Of a stretch of DNA of 64,000 nt, positions 22,989-34,319 are shown piece after piece. The stretch spans positions 1-64,000 of the forward strand of contig JBBHKE010003114.1 in the NCBI GenBank assembly GCA_037447655.1. Reading direction: 5' to 3'. Positions within the stretch are counted from its first letter, which is position 1; the number at the start of each line of letters is the position of its first letter. The notes under the pieces were generated by a model. That model was not told where the DNA came from. It made no database searches and saw nothing but the letters and a program-made list of their open reading frames with translations. Made by a program: the position numbers and the translations under genes. Origin of the DNA: Zygnema cylindricum (lineage: Eukaryota; Streptophyta; Zygnematophyceae; Zygnematales; Zygnemataceae).

Positions 22989-24343
22989 TGGATCTTCTTC
23001 CCCCCGGAAATTCTGAGGCTGAGATCATCGGATGCCGCGCATTGCGCTGATTGCGCTGGTTGCGATCTGTGTGGATTGACCGCTGTTGGTCCGTTTGGAA
23101 CTAAACTTGTTGAGGAACTTGGAGATATTTTGACTTCGGAGTCACTACCGGAAAATGTGGCAACTGTGGTACAATTTTTTGCGAGCAATCTAGAATGACA
23201 TATTCTTGTACCTTTTGATGCTTTTGCTGCGCTGTCATTTTAAATAAATCAACGGAGTCAAGCTCATCCTTTACAATAATATTCCGTGCTACAACTATTT
23301 TTCTGCCTCTCAAACACAAAGACTCGATAACCTTTTGAGTGATCGTCATATCCTAACAAAATACTCGGTAGTCCCTTCGGTTCCATTTTCCATCTATTTG
23401 TGGACGTATCTAATTTAAAGCATTCACTACCAAAGACTTTGAAATGGCTAACATCTGGTTTGCTACCTGTCCAAATCTCGTAAGGAGTAGTGCCTACCGA
23501 TCTGGATCCTATCCTATTTTTAATATAAACTGCACAATTTAGAGCCTCAGCCCAGAATTTCGGATCCACATTCTTATCTGCGAGCATCGACCTGGAGCTC
23601 TCTGTGAGAGTTCTATTTAGTCTCTCAGACACCCCATTTTGTTCTGGTGAATATGGAACAGTCAATAGATGACTAATACCTTCCTCGAGTAAAAAGGTTT
23701 CAAATTCTTTCGATGTATATTCACCACCATTGTCCGATCTGAGCTACAAAATAGATGAATTATGAAGTTTTTCAGCCCATGCTTTATAGTGTTTGAAGTG
23801 ACCAAACACTTCACTCTTCTCCTTCATGAAGTAAACTTTTGTAAACCTTGAGAAATCATCTGTGAAGGTGACCATATATTTCATCCCTCCGGCAGAAGGA
23901 ACCTTTGCCGGACCAAAGACATCCGAATGAATTTGTTGTAACAGTTTCGTCGACTGATGCTCAGACTCCTTAGGAAATGGCAATTTGTGGATTTTGCCTA
24001 AAGCGCAACCATCGCAAGTCTTGACCGGCCCATCTGTGATTGATACACCCTCTATCTTTCCAGCAACAACCATTTTCTTCAAACTATCATAGTTGACATG
24101 GCCTAATCTTTTATGCCACAACTCATCTGAGTGCAAAACACCGGAGTACAAAACATCATTTTCTTTTGTATTAGCCATATCCATGCGATACATCTTCCTA
24201 CTATCTCTAGTACCTGTAACTGCAACTTTGTCGTTTTTGCTAACAACCTGCCGACCGTTTTTCAAACTAACTTCAAAGCCTTTACTCTCAACTAACGACG
24301 TAGAAAACAGATTTTTCTTAAAGTCAGGCACAAATAAGACATT
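22989..24343 (-). pseudogene. Element A integrase region
   Basis: The pre-integrase zinc motif HKRLGHVNYDSL...CDGCALGK is followed by the core with FTDDFSRFTKVYF, then RSDNGGEYT just past a stop near 23744. GVSERLNRTLTESSRSM and WTGSKPDVSHFKVFGSECF come next. A stop at about 24342-24344 separates it from the protease. A frameshift lies near 23300. Its end is cut by the element B insertion. Confidence 0.85.
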
Positions 24344-25518
24344 CTAAAGAGTCCTTTCAATTGCTTTTCCATCCACATCAACTAGCAGGGACACATCACC
24401 CATTGCACGAGTTTGGACACTCACTCCACAAGCATAATAAATATTTTTCTCCGGCGTGGCTTTCAGATTTTTGAAGATGGCCTTGTTCCAACACATATGC
24501 GCTGACGCTCCTGTATCCATAATCCATCCATGGTCCTTTGTGCCTTCCATTGCTGCCGCCATAGCGAATAGATCCGTGTCGTCCTCCTCAGAAAATGTCA
24601 GAGTTTCGTCTTGGAGTGATGAGGAAGCTGAAAACAGTGCATTTCCACGAGGTGTAGGCCTCGTGAAGCTTTTGTAAAACTGACTTTGTTGCCATCCCGA
24701 CCTGTATAAACCGGAATCGTTAGCTTGTTTAAATTTATGACAGAATTTGTATCCATGACCTCTCTCACTACAATAAAAACATGCATTGTTTGATTTTCTA
24801 TTCCCCCCCAGATTAAACTGTCTCAATTGGGTAAACTGATTACTTTGCTGATTAAATTGACCTTTCTTTCCAAATTCTGAATTAAAAGCCTCTACTTGCT
24901 CAACATTGAGGATGTTAGATGTAGCTTCCTCCTCTAATAAAATATTGATCGCTAACTGTAAAGTCCAGCTAGCTTTATCTTTCTGTTTGAGCATGTCAGA
25001 TGCTCCTTTCATACTACGAGGGAGACCTCGCATGAGCAATGCTGCCTGTTGAAACTGAGGAAATACCCCACCGGCACAAGCATGTGCATCTACAAGAATA
25101 CGAAATTTGTTAGAATATTCAGCCATTGTACCGCCAGTGTACTTATAGTCCCTAATTTTTCCAGCCAATAAATGTTCTTCCTGAACATTAGCCTTTTCAT
25201 AATCACTTTTAATTGATTTCCAGATATCAATTGCTTTTTTCATTTTTATCCGAGACATAGCTAAGTCCTCAGATATACAAAATTTCAAAATTGAACGAGC
25301 CTGCGTATTTTTCTTAGACCATGACGGATCAGATTCATCCAAAGAACCATCCAATATATCCAAGAGATTGATATTTTCAAAATGTGTCTCCACCATATCC
25401 GCCCAGTAAACATACTTATCCCCGGAAAAGATAGGAATTCTTGATAACAGCCCATAACCTGTTGTTCTACAACCACCGGTGCAGGTGGAGGAGCAGCAGT
25501 AGTAGTAGAAATAGACAT
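24344..25518 (-). pseudogene. Element A Gag and protease, start codon inside the LTR
   Basis: ATG 25518 lies 59 nt inside the 5' LTR and reads MSISTTTAAPPPAPVVVEQQ, then VMG encoded by the primer site. One base is missing at the primer site (GGGC-TG), so the body of Gag (LLSRIPIFSGDKYVYWADMV) is in the next frame. That frame then stays open to 24344 through capsid, zinc knuckle CFYCSERGHGYKFC and the protease core WIMDTGASAHMC. Restoring one C would give VMG-LLSRIPIF, parallel to VMGPPSRVPIF of element B. Confidence 0.85.
25450..25459 (-). other. Primer-binding site of element A, half-tRNA type
   Basis: GGTTATGGGC on the minus strand abuts the LTR end ACAACA. It is complementary to the anticodon loop region of plant initiator tRNA-Met. 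Compared with elements B and F it seems to have lost a C after GGGC. Confidence 0.8.
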
Positions 25519-26297
25519 GATACACTCTCAGAAGCTATCAAGAATCCTACCAAACAACTGTTCTTAAGTGCTCACCAATTCTTATACAAGCATCCAAATC
25601 TCACAAAACTCTATCAGAATATAGAGTAGCATAAAAACTGACAACTCCCAAAGTTTAAGCACAATTGACCCAACAACACTCAAGATATAATACTCAGAAG
25701 TTTCCCAAAAATTTTCTGCAGTTTTACTACTTGGGAGTCTGGATACATAAAAATGCTGTAAGTCCTAAGTCTTATACTTTTGGTGTTCTACCGCCGATAA
25801 CTGTGTACCTGAGAGGTACGTCCAAAATCAACCCACCTACTGAGATCTACGTGTCCTTGATCGTGCCAACCGAATCTATCATTGTACAGTCAATATTACT
25901 CAGAATCTAGATTAAGTGTTTGTACAATACTTGTCGGCTAAGTCACTTGTGATACTCTTATGAATCTCGTCTTTTGACTAGATTCATATCACTCGCATCT
26001 GCGTTGTCCCGTACCGGATCACATTTACATCACCCGCGGCTGCGGTGTCCTGCACCGAATCATATCCAAGATAGTAGCAGCTGCGTTGTCCGTACGGATC
26101 TTATCCAAAGTAACCGCAGCTGCGTTTGTCCTGTCTGTGTCGCAGCTTCGCTGCTGCGCTGCTCTGCTGCTCTGCTGCTGCGCAGCTCTGCTGTATAGCA
26201 GCTGCGCTGCTCTTCCGTATAGCAGCTGCGCTGCTGTCTGTATAGTTGCTGCGCTGCTGCGCTGCTCTGAGACTGAAAGCTTTCCAAAAAGACAACA
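25460..26297 (-). repeat. 5' LTR of element A
   Basis: 838 bp, ends TGTTGT and ACAACA. The + strand region 26140-26275 is a gctgcgctgctctg-type repeat, longer than in the 3' LTR. It encodes the first 19 codons and 2 bases of Gag at its 3' end. Confidence 0.88.
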
Positions 26298-26301
26298 CAC
26301 T

Positions 26302-26774
26302 TGAGGTAAAAAGTTATGCACCTGACTGCGGCTAGATTCGCGGCCGAAAGTAATTATTCGTTCCACTATTATAAGACAAAGTACTGGAAAATGACACTTA
26401 AGTGCCAAACTTTGACCTAAGGTAATTAATGGACCGGAATTAGCTGAACCTCAACTGAATTCCTATGGACAATTAACAGAATAATCTAGACGATAATCCA
26501 AAAAGTTACGTGGCCATCCACAATTTATCCCCCAAGAGGGCTGGCGGAAACTAGTTCCAAGTTACGCAATTACAATCTTTGAGATGGTAGAACATGGTCG
26601 TCAGGCCTCTGTTTGGCGCGAAATAAAGTGCATACCGCTCAGTTTAGTAAATACAAGGATTTTTTTTGGCTTGGTGCACTCCCTCTTTTGTACTCTAATG
26701 ACCGTACAAGTTAGAAAGGGTGTGGAAATCCTTGGTAATATAAATGTGTGCCGGAAATGCTCACAAGCTTGACA
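26302..26774 (-). repeat. 3' LTR of gypsy element
   Basis: About 473 bp, matching 32319-32792 from ttgaggtaaaaa to gtgtgccggaaa...cttgaca. Four further bases (cact) before it are shared with the other copy, so the true LTR may start slightly lower and be cut by element A. Confidence 0.82.
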
Positions 26775-27304
26775 GCTGTCGAGCGTGCTTGGGAAACATA
26801 AGGGAAAAGCCCACCGCCAGATATAGTGTGCATTGAAGTCATGCAAATAACCCCGAATGTGGAAGCTTCTCGTGCTTGTGAGAATGCCCAATTCTGCCTT
26901 TTATCCCTTCTGTGGACATGCATGCAAGGCGTGGGAGAAAATAGAACTGGAAATTGGAAGAAATACATGGGAAGGTGAAAATGATACCCCCCTCCCCCTT
27001 TCTTTTTTCCCATCAGTCTGGGAAAAGGGTTTGTGTAGAGGTAATCAGGTTGAGGTCCGAATTTCCCCCCCTTTTAGTCAATCGGGACTAAGACATAAAA
27101 TAATTATCCGCCAAATTTTCAGTTCACGCAGAACCAGGTGTTTGAGGGCTAAGTGTGTGACTCCCAAGAAGCGAGAAGACATGATCGATACCAGCAAGAG
27201 CTACAATGATTGTAGACCAAAACGTTGCCAAGCTAGGAGGAAAGATTACTGGTGGAGGAACAAGAAAGAGGGTCGGCAAAGTAAGTGAGGTGGAAGGTGG
27301 GTTT
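26775..27304. other. Gypsy 3' internal sequence, no conserved coding
   Basis: Between the LTR and the solo LTR insertion. An ORF at 26857-27288 has no recognisable motif, and the sequence is probably the decayed region after integrase. Confidence 0.5.
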
Positions 27305-28121
27305 TGTTGGTTTTGGAAACCTTTAGTCCTCTCTATATCTCGTGTGTGAGAAAGAGAGTCTAGACTTAGCTGGTTTTTGTGTAGAGTCTAAGTTGATGTA
27401 GACAAGATGTGGTGTTGTATGTAACTCCAAAGGGAGTTCACAGATTTGGTACACTCTATGTACACGTGTCGGCCTGTGGGGAAGTCAAGCTTGGTTGAGT
27501 TGGTTGACAAAGTACATATTTACTTCAGGGGCCAGATTTACACGTGGAGGTTCATCTTCGATGATGAATGAATACGCGGACAGTGGACGGAGTTTGCCGT
27601 CATTTTTGGAAGATAAATAGTGACCGAGCCGTAATTTCTGATGACTAACTTTGATAGCGTACTTTAAAAGCGGTTAGGGTTAAGGATTGATATAAATACT
27701 TGTACTGTAAATGGCGCGGTTTAGTTTGATTAATGTTTAGTGTATCGACAGACCACGGTAAATGTGGTACGGTTTAGATCAGTTGTAGGTTCACTTTGTA
27801 TATGTAGGACTTAGAATATTTTGGAGTTAGGAATTCCGTGAATGGTAAACTACGAAACAGTTTTTGTGTCTTTTTGAATTGCAAGATCATTGTGATTTTT
27901 TGGCAGAACCCTGTGAAATTATGAATGTGTTCTCTTTGTTATACTGTTTATATTGTGGAAAATTTGCAGACCTAGTGTGTGTCTGGTTTGCTAAGGGCTT
28001 CATTGTGAACTCGGTCTTTTTGTGGTTTCTGTGAGAGTTTTCTCTTTTGTAATCTGAATATTATGGTAATTGTTGGTGCTTCTTCTTCCTCTTCTGGGTC
28101 ACCGGTTGCCTCAAATCAACA
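27305..28121 (+). mobile_element. Solo copia LTR (related to element A family)
   Basis: 817 bp starting TGTTGGTTTTGGAAACC, like the A LTR start TGTTGTCTTTTTGGAAAGC, and ending CAACA. Flanks GGTTT (27300-27304) and AGTTT (28122-28126) match at 4 of 5. An ATG at 28063 opens a frame (MVIVGASSSSSGSPVASNQQ) that runs off the LTR end exactly 59 nt later, as in element A. It lies in reverse orientation inside the gypsy element. Confidence 0.75.
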
Positions 28122-28175
28122 AGTTTGTCTTCCAAACCTCGAAGGTTGCAAGGGGCAGCATTGATTTGATTTTCC

Positions 28176-29139
28176 TTAATTTTTCGGCCATCCTTCCCCT
28201 CCAAGGTAAAAACTCCCTTGTAAGAAAACCTCTACCATTTTTAAGATCACCCAGCCGGCAGAAATATCAAGTGTGTCCTTCTTCTGTTGCATTTTGTACA
28301 CAATATCCCCGGGCATAAACCGCCGTTGTCGTGGCACATAATTTCCGCTCTTTCGTTGGGAACACCATAGCTGATCCTGGTGTTGAGCCGCTTGTAAATT
28401 TCCCACGGCAAGAGGCATCTTTTGGTTGAATACTTTAGCTCTGTACATGATCAATTTTTTGACAGTCCCCTTGTCATCCATTTCCGTGAGAACCACCGCT
28501 TGGGGCGAGGAAGCCCAAGGCATGATAGGATGTTGTCCAAATAGGATGAAGTAAGGGTTATAGGAGTGGAGGGAAGCTTTGTGGTTGAACCTGTATCCCA
28601 TGGCAATCCAGGAACCCTTTTGTCCCACTCCCCCAAATCTTCTTCGACTGCATATTTTCGTAGTGACCGCTTACTGTTTGGACGCACCTTTCAACCAAGC
28701 CGTCAGCTTGTAGGTGGTCCCGACTAATTAGCCGGTGGTCAATGAGGTATTTCATCAATAGGTTGGAAAACTCTCCGACAAATTCGGACCCTTGGTTGGT
28801 CAAAACCTTTGCTGGCGCTCCGAATTTCGATAACACTCTCTGCAAAAAGGCATCGGCAAATGACTTGGACTCCTTCAAGGGCAAAACCACCAACTCTATC
28901 CATTTTGAAAAATGTTCGATCATGACCATCACGAATTGATTCCCCCCTCTGCTAGTCGGAAGAGGCCCGAGCAGATCCAAAGACCATCGATAAAACATTC
29001 CCTTGATGGGTACAGACTGAAGCTCGGTCCCGCCTTTTATGTTAAAAGTTGCTTTCACTCGATCGCAGGAAGGGCAAGTGTGTACAATCCCGTTGACTTG
29101 GGTCCGCAACCCGTGCCACCAATAAGATCCAACAACCAC
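28176..29139 (-). pseudogene. Gypsy integrase
   Basis: Zinc-region remnant SYWWHGLRTQVNGIVHTCPSC, core LDLLGPLPTSRGGNQFVMVM, and TNQGSEFVGEF where the family has TDQG, so the second catalytic Asp is replaced by Asn. GLVERCVQT retains Glu. A C-terminal region with RRFMPGDIVYKMQ follows. Frames change near 28560-28690. Confidence 0.85.
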
Positions 29140-29647
29140 ATAATTTTTTTATTTTCTGCGTGAAGTGTCCACATTGTTGATGAAGGCGAGTGATTAGAGT
29201 TTCTCAATCTGAGGGGGGAGAAACCACTTTCCTCTTCGCGTCCAGCCATTTTCGAAGGAGGATGCCTTAGTCCCAGTCATACGCCGCCATTCGCGTCTGA
29301 ACATGGGATAATTAAACTCTAGCAAGATAGGAGAGAGGGGATCCATGCTGAATGGATTGGAGAGAATCAAGGTCATTCTAAATATCATTTTTTCCATGTC
29401 CACTCTGCGTTTGCCCCTCCACGTCTACCGCATAAGTCGATAGTTCCCCCCCAGCTAGGGGAAGCCAGATGAAAGCGGAGGAGGCTTGTATAAGTCCCAA
29501 ACTGATTTCTGGATCCTCATTGTGCCGTGCCCCGGTAGAATCGAAGGTACACAGATCAGAATTTCGGTTGAGTCCGTCGCCATTCTTGTGGATTTCTCCC
29601 GCCTGGTGGATAATACTGAAATCATATTCTTCCAGGATTAAAATCCA

Positions 29648-29980
29648 TCAGGCGAGTTTGGCGGTTAACTTATTGTTTTCCATGATCCATTTGAGAGGTT
29701 GATGGTCCGTAATGAGTGTGAACCGGACCTCGTATAAATATGGTCGGAAATGCAAGATTGCCGAAACAGCTGCAAAGAGCTCCCCATGATAACTGCTATA
29801 GTTTCCCTCTGCCCTGTTCTTACTCCTGCTAGCGTAAGCCACCACATACTGAGCTCCGGCATCATCTACTTGAGCCAAAAGTGCCCCTAATCCAAACGTG
29901 CTCCAATCAGTATAAAGGAGAAAAAGTTTAAAGTGATCGGGCATTTCGAGCACGGGGTGTAGCTTAAGTGCGTCCGTCAA
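29648..29980 (-). pseudogene. Gypsy RNase H
   Basis: FLLYTDWSTFGLGALLAQ, VAYASRSKNRAEGNYSSYHG and TLITDHQPLKWIM are typical gypsy RNase H motifs. The expected Asp of YTDAS is retained as YTDWS. The frame is open through the domain. Confidence 0.87.
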
Positions 29981-30052
29981 AAACAGGAAAGCAATCTACT
30001 GCTCGTAGGCCCACTTCCACTCTTGGTCCTTCCGCAAAAACTGACTTAGAGG

Positions 30053-30775
30053 CTAGGCGTGACTGTTGAACTCGTGGATGAACCTCCAGTAATAGTTTGC
30101 CAAGCCAATAAATATTTGAAGGACAAAGATGTCCTGTGGTGGAGGAAGGGCGTCAAGGGCGGCAACCTTGACCATATGGGGGCCCACTGTCCCAATGGTC
30201 ACTTCATGTCCATAGTAAATAACTTTTTGAACACCAAAAGTACCTTTACCTGGGTGACATTTCAAACGTGGTGATTGAAGTGCCCAGAGGACAATTTGGA
30301 AATGTTCCAAGTGTTCCTCGAAGGTCTTGGAGAAGATGATGATATCATCGATGTAGCACCGGGCACAATCAATTCTTCGGAGGGCTTCGTCCATCGCCCG
30401 TTGGAATTTTGCCGATGCATTCTTCAACCCAAAAGGCATGTATATCCACTGGTATAACCGGGAACCTGCCCAAAATGCAGTCCTCTCCTGGTGCTTCGAC
30501 TCCATGGCTATTTGGTGAAACCTATTCTTCATATCAAGAGTGGAGTAGATGGTAGCCCCAGCAAGAGAGTCGAAAATCTCTTCTGGGTTTGGCATCGGAT
30601 ACTGGTCGCAGATGGTGGCAGTGTTCAACATACAATAGTCCCCACACATCCGAAAATCCACCGTTTTTCCTGACGCATCCTTCTTGGGAGGGAGAACTAT
30701 TGGGGAAGCAAACCTATGGAGTCCTGTACTTTCCTAAACCAATCCGGCTTCCACCAAGGTTTGGACTTTAACGGT
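30053..30775 (-). pseudogene. Gypsy reverse transcriptase
   Basis: DFRMCGDYCMLNTAT, DQYPMPNPEEIFDSLAGATI, STLDMKNRFHQIAM, YMPFGLKNASAKFQRAMD and the catalytic CYIDDIIIFS are present. A stop near 30050 separates it from the connection region. Upstream coding decays beyond 30775. Confidence 0.88.
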
Positions 30776-32318
30776 GATAAACTCTTTTTCCTTGAAGTTG
30801 AAAGGATTTTGCTTCAGCAAAAAAATTGCCGTCTCGTCAATAAGGTCAATTCAAAACGGATTCCTTTGTAGATACCGAAATCTGTTTCTGACCAAGAGAA
30901 TACGTGCTTATTCCTTGCTTATAATTCTGATTGCTCGGCCTTTTGCTGAAGATCGAACTGTTCCCCCAAGGTCCAATCCATTTTCCCTAGCTCGATTGCT
31001 GCTCATGCTTCTAGAGGTGTACCTTTGCGAGTAATGTCGAAATTCGATCTGACCTCTGGGTCTACCTTTTCTCTTCCGGCTAGGACTTTACTGCTAACAA
31101 CTTCGGATAAGCTGTCCCATTCTGAGTTGCCGCTCCCTCCTATGGGAGAAACCCTTCAGTGTGGAATTTGATTTTTTCTCCTTTCTCTCCCCCCCTCAAG
31201 TTGCACAGTTGTTTGCGTTGCCAACAATTGAGGAGCTTGAAAGTAAATATTCCGCAATTCTGAGACAAAAGACGGGAAAAGGAAAGAGCATGCTTGAAAA
31301 CCCATGTGACCGCATTCAAGTCCATTCTTTGTCTTATGAGGCTGCACCTTTGGAGGTCTGATACACCTGGGTGCCGCCGTGACTCTTCCTCCCGTGCAAA
31401 CGAATCTTGACTACCTTGCTTCTCAGATCCAATTTTGAGAGCTTCTTTTTCTTGAGTTTCTCCCCCTCGTATCGAGTGATGGCTAACGGACAAAACTCTC
31501 GGAACTATCGGTAACGAGAACCCTAACTTCTCTAAAGAACTGAGCGTCCCAAATTCTAAAGCTCCTATCCCCTCTAATCCGAACGAAACAAGTGGTTATT
31601 TCAGTATTGTGCTCGACTGTTGAAAGTTGGCCAAATGTGTCCTCAAAACCCACTGTTGTTGTATAAAAGATTCTAGCAGTCCGTTTCGGCGGGACAGCCA
31701 TCGAGGCCAAAAAGGACTACCAATGAGGACCAAATAAACTTCCACGCAGAAATAACGAAAATAAAAAGAATTGGCTATTTCAGATTTAACAATATCACCT
31801 TGCCCCAGAAAAAGGAATAAAAGATAGAATTAATAATGATGGTAAAGCAAGCTCAACATACCTCGGAAAGTTAAGCGGACACAAAGAGAAGGCGAAATAT
31901 TTTTCAGTTGCGCCGATGACCAGTACGATCCTCCTTCACACCTCGATTTCCGCAAATCGGAACTGACTGGACTCTTCTCAGTTTCAAATGGCAAAAGTCA
32001 AGATCTCCCAAAAAGATAGATAGTGCCAACTAACCGCCCGAACTACGACTTCGAAACAAGACAAATCCACACCAAGATGGCAATAGAGTGAAACACTCAA
32101 GCAAGACAAAGATTCTCCAAAAGAAGGTTTGTTTGGAATATTCTGAGGGTTTTCACGAAGATAGTACTGAAATATCAACCTGTCTTCTTTGGACCTAAGT
32201 GCCTTATACAACAAAGGTTGTCGAATTTTAGGTCCAAAGTCAAAGCCATACTACTAGCCAATGAGTGGCAAGAAAATGTAACTGAACTAACATAAGACAA
32301 AATAATCCGTACTACACT
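30776..32318. other. Gypsy 5' internal region, unrecognised
   Basis: Should hold gag and protease, but no zinc knuckle or DS/TG motif was found. Minus-strand ORFs at 31483-31710 and 31140-31493 show no family signature. I could not identify a primer site next to 32319. Confidence 0.5.
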
Positions 32319-32792
32319 TGAGGTAAAAAATTATGCTCCTGATTAAGGCTAGATTCGCGGCCGAAAAGTAATTATTCGTTCCACTATTATAAGACAAAGT
32401 ACTGGAAAAAGACACGAAAGTGCCAGACTTTGACCTAAGGTAATTAATGGACCGAAAGTTAGCTGAACCTGAACTGAATTACTATAGACAGCTAACTGAA
32501 TTATCTAGACGACAATCTGAAAAGTTACGTGGCCATACATAATGTACCCACCACGAGGGCAGGTAGAAACTAGTCCCATGTAACGGAATCGCAATCTTTG
32601 AGACGGTAAACTTAGTCGTCCGCCCTCTGTTAGGCGCGAAATAAAATGCGTACCGCTCGGTTTAGTAAATACAAGGATTTTTTCTGGCTTGGTGCACGCC
32701 TTTTTTTATACTCTGATGACCGTACAAGTTAGAAAGGGTCTAAAAATCCTTGGTAATATAAAGGTGTGCCGGAAACGCACCCAAACTTGACA
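32319..32792 (-). repeat. 5' LTR of gypsy element
   Basis: 474 bp homologous to 26302-26774. It ends CTTGACA at 32792, and from 32793 the sequence is that of element D LTR. Confidence 0.82.
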
Positions 32793-33221
32793 ATAATACT
32801 TTTGCTTATGTGTGATGCACTATTTTTTATTATTTATATATGTTATTATATTTATGTTTGTCATGCATTGTGCGTGTATTTGATTTGTTGTTTAATGCAT
32901 CTGTGTATGCATTTGTCCTACGGTGGTCCTAGGTTTTGCGCAGATTTGCAAACCCATGGGTGTTTGGTCTGTGTGAAATCGTTACAGATTTGCAAACCTA
33001 TGGCGGTCGGATCTGTGTTTTTGGGAGACCTATGGTGTGTATGATGGGGATTGTGTGGTAATGCATCTGGGAATGCATTCATTTATTTGGAGGGCATTTT
33101 TTTCAAACGATTGTTCATTGGACTAGATTTGCTTAGCTGTGCGGTTAATAGTTTGGGTCGCTTCTATGGTCTATTATAGACCAAAGAACAACAGGTTTCT
33201 ATTGTAGACCAAAGAACAACA
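32793..33221 (+). repeat. 5' LTR of element D, 5'-truncated
   Basis: Homologous to the end of 34320-35557 from ataatacttttg onward. It ends with two copies of a segment containing gaccaaagaacaaca, where the 3' LTR has one. Confidence 0.85.
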
Positions 33222-33237
33222 GATTATGGGCCCACAG
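33222..33237 (+). other. Primer-binding site of element D, half-tRNA type
   Basis: GATTATGGGCCCACAG directly follows ACAACA. Twelve bases (TTATGGGCCCAC) are complementary to the anticodon stem-loop of initiator tRNA-Met. Confidence 0.82.
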
Positions 33238-34307
33238 CCCATCTATCATACGTTAGGCTAAGTCGATATAGTTTGGTGTCACACGCATGGTAGCGGGTTA
33301 ATTTGTCCTTGCTGGTTGTATTGCAGTAATGGTGTTTTTGTACCTATGAGATCGGCCTTATCATATGGTTGGAATGTGCCAAGTTTAATTTTGCATCGCC
33401 CCAAGGGATTAACTTAGTGACATTGAACTTTTGAGATATGTCTACCATCATGTGAAAAGAAAAATTTGAAAGACTTGGTTGTTTTTGATGGAGCGATTCG
33501 GAATGTGGAGGATTCGATATTTGGGTGAGAAATTCGGAAGGTGGAAGTTTTGAATTTGTTGGAGATATGGCATTTGGTGAAAGATCCAAATTTTTGTGGA
33601 CCTATGATTGTTGGAAGAGGGAATTGTAAGATTATTTTGAGTTTTTGGATTTTTTGGGAAATGTAAAATATTTGGAGTTTTTGGAAATAAGTGGGAAAGA
33701 AGAAAAAAAAAAAAATTGTGGAATTTATTTTTATAACTTATAATGCTTTCTTTTAGAGAATTTGTGGGTTTAAGTAAAGGGTTTGAGAAATTTAGAATAT
33801 TTGAAAAGTTTTATTAATGGAAATTATTGTAGTAGTTAGAGGAATATGTGGGATTTTGTTGGAATTTGGTTTATTTCGGTAGAATTGTTTTGGGGAAATA
33901 GATTTTGATTTATGTTTTTTTAATAAGAAATTTGGGATCCAATTGTTAAATGGAAAAATATTTTTTTTGAAATTTGATTTGTTTTTGTTAAGGCAGATGT
34001 TATTTCAGTGGGATATGTTAGTGTGATACTTTGGTAGAAATTAGACTTGTGACACAATTTTGGAAATTAAGATTGAGGTTTAGATTATGGTAGAAAAGGA
34101 AAAAATTGTTGTAAAAAAAAAAAAAAAAAAAAGTATAAAATGTGGAAAAAAAAATTGAGGCAGCGGAAGCAGTGGTGAAACTAGGGGGGAAATTGGTTGG
34201 AGGCAATTGGCAAATTCAGCTAGAAGTGGTAGTTGCACGAGGCATGTGTGACAGCAGTGACATTGGTGACAACTGATGACGTGGCACCATGGATGCACAA
34301 AACTAAA
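33238..34307 (+). other. Element D interior, non-coding
   Basis: G/T-rich sequence with an A20 run at 34114-34133 and no copia motif in any frame. A short segment after the primer site may be a gag relic, but I cannot support it. Confidence 0.65.
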
Positions 34308-34319
34308 TTTTCGGGGGAG
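34308..34319 (+). other. Polypurine tract of element D
   Basis: TTTTCGGGGGAG ends directly at the 3' LTR start TGTTGT. The purine core is GGGGGAG. Confidence 0.75.

Larger units (their letters stand above)
14104..26297 (-). mobile_element. Ty1/copia element A, interrupted by element B
   Basis: Read on the minus strand, the 5' LTR is 25460-26297 and the 3' LTR is 14104-14803, both TGTTGT...ACAACA. Between them lie gag, protease and integrase (25518 to about 22984) and RT-RNase H (16585 to 14964), split by element B at 16591-22983. The primer site is GGTTATGGGC, directly against the LTR. The polypurine tract is 14804-14820. The outer flanks (taaca, cactt) do not match, so the usual target duplication is missing. 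Stops and frameshifts affect most domains. Confidence 0.9.
26302..32792 (-). mobile_element. Ty3/gypsy element, heavily decayed
   Basis: Direct repeats 26302-26774 and 32319-32792 (TGAGG...TTGACA on the + strand) flank a pol region in the order RT, RNase H, integrase on the minus strand, the gypsy order. The right end cuts into the LTR of element D. The left end touches element A, so one target-site flank is not seen. gag and protease are not recognisable. A solo LTR sits at 27305-28121. Confidence 0.85.

Noticed and set aside
26025-26408. Ala/Gln/Ser-rich ORFs in the element A LTR
   Set aside because: They arise from the gctgcgctgctctg repeat in the LTR and are open in several frames.
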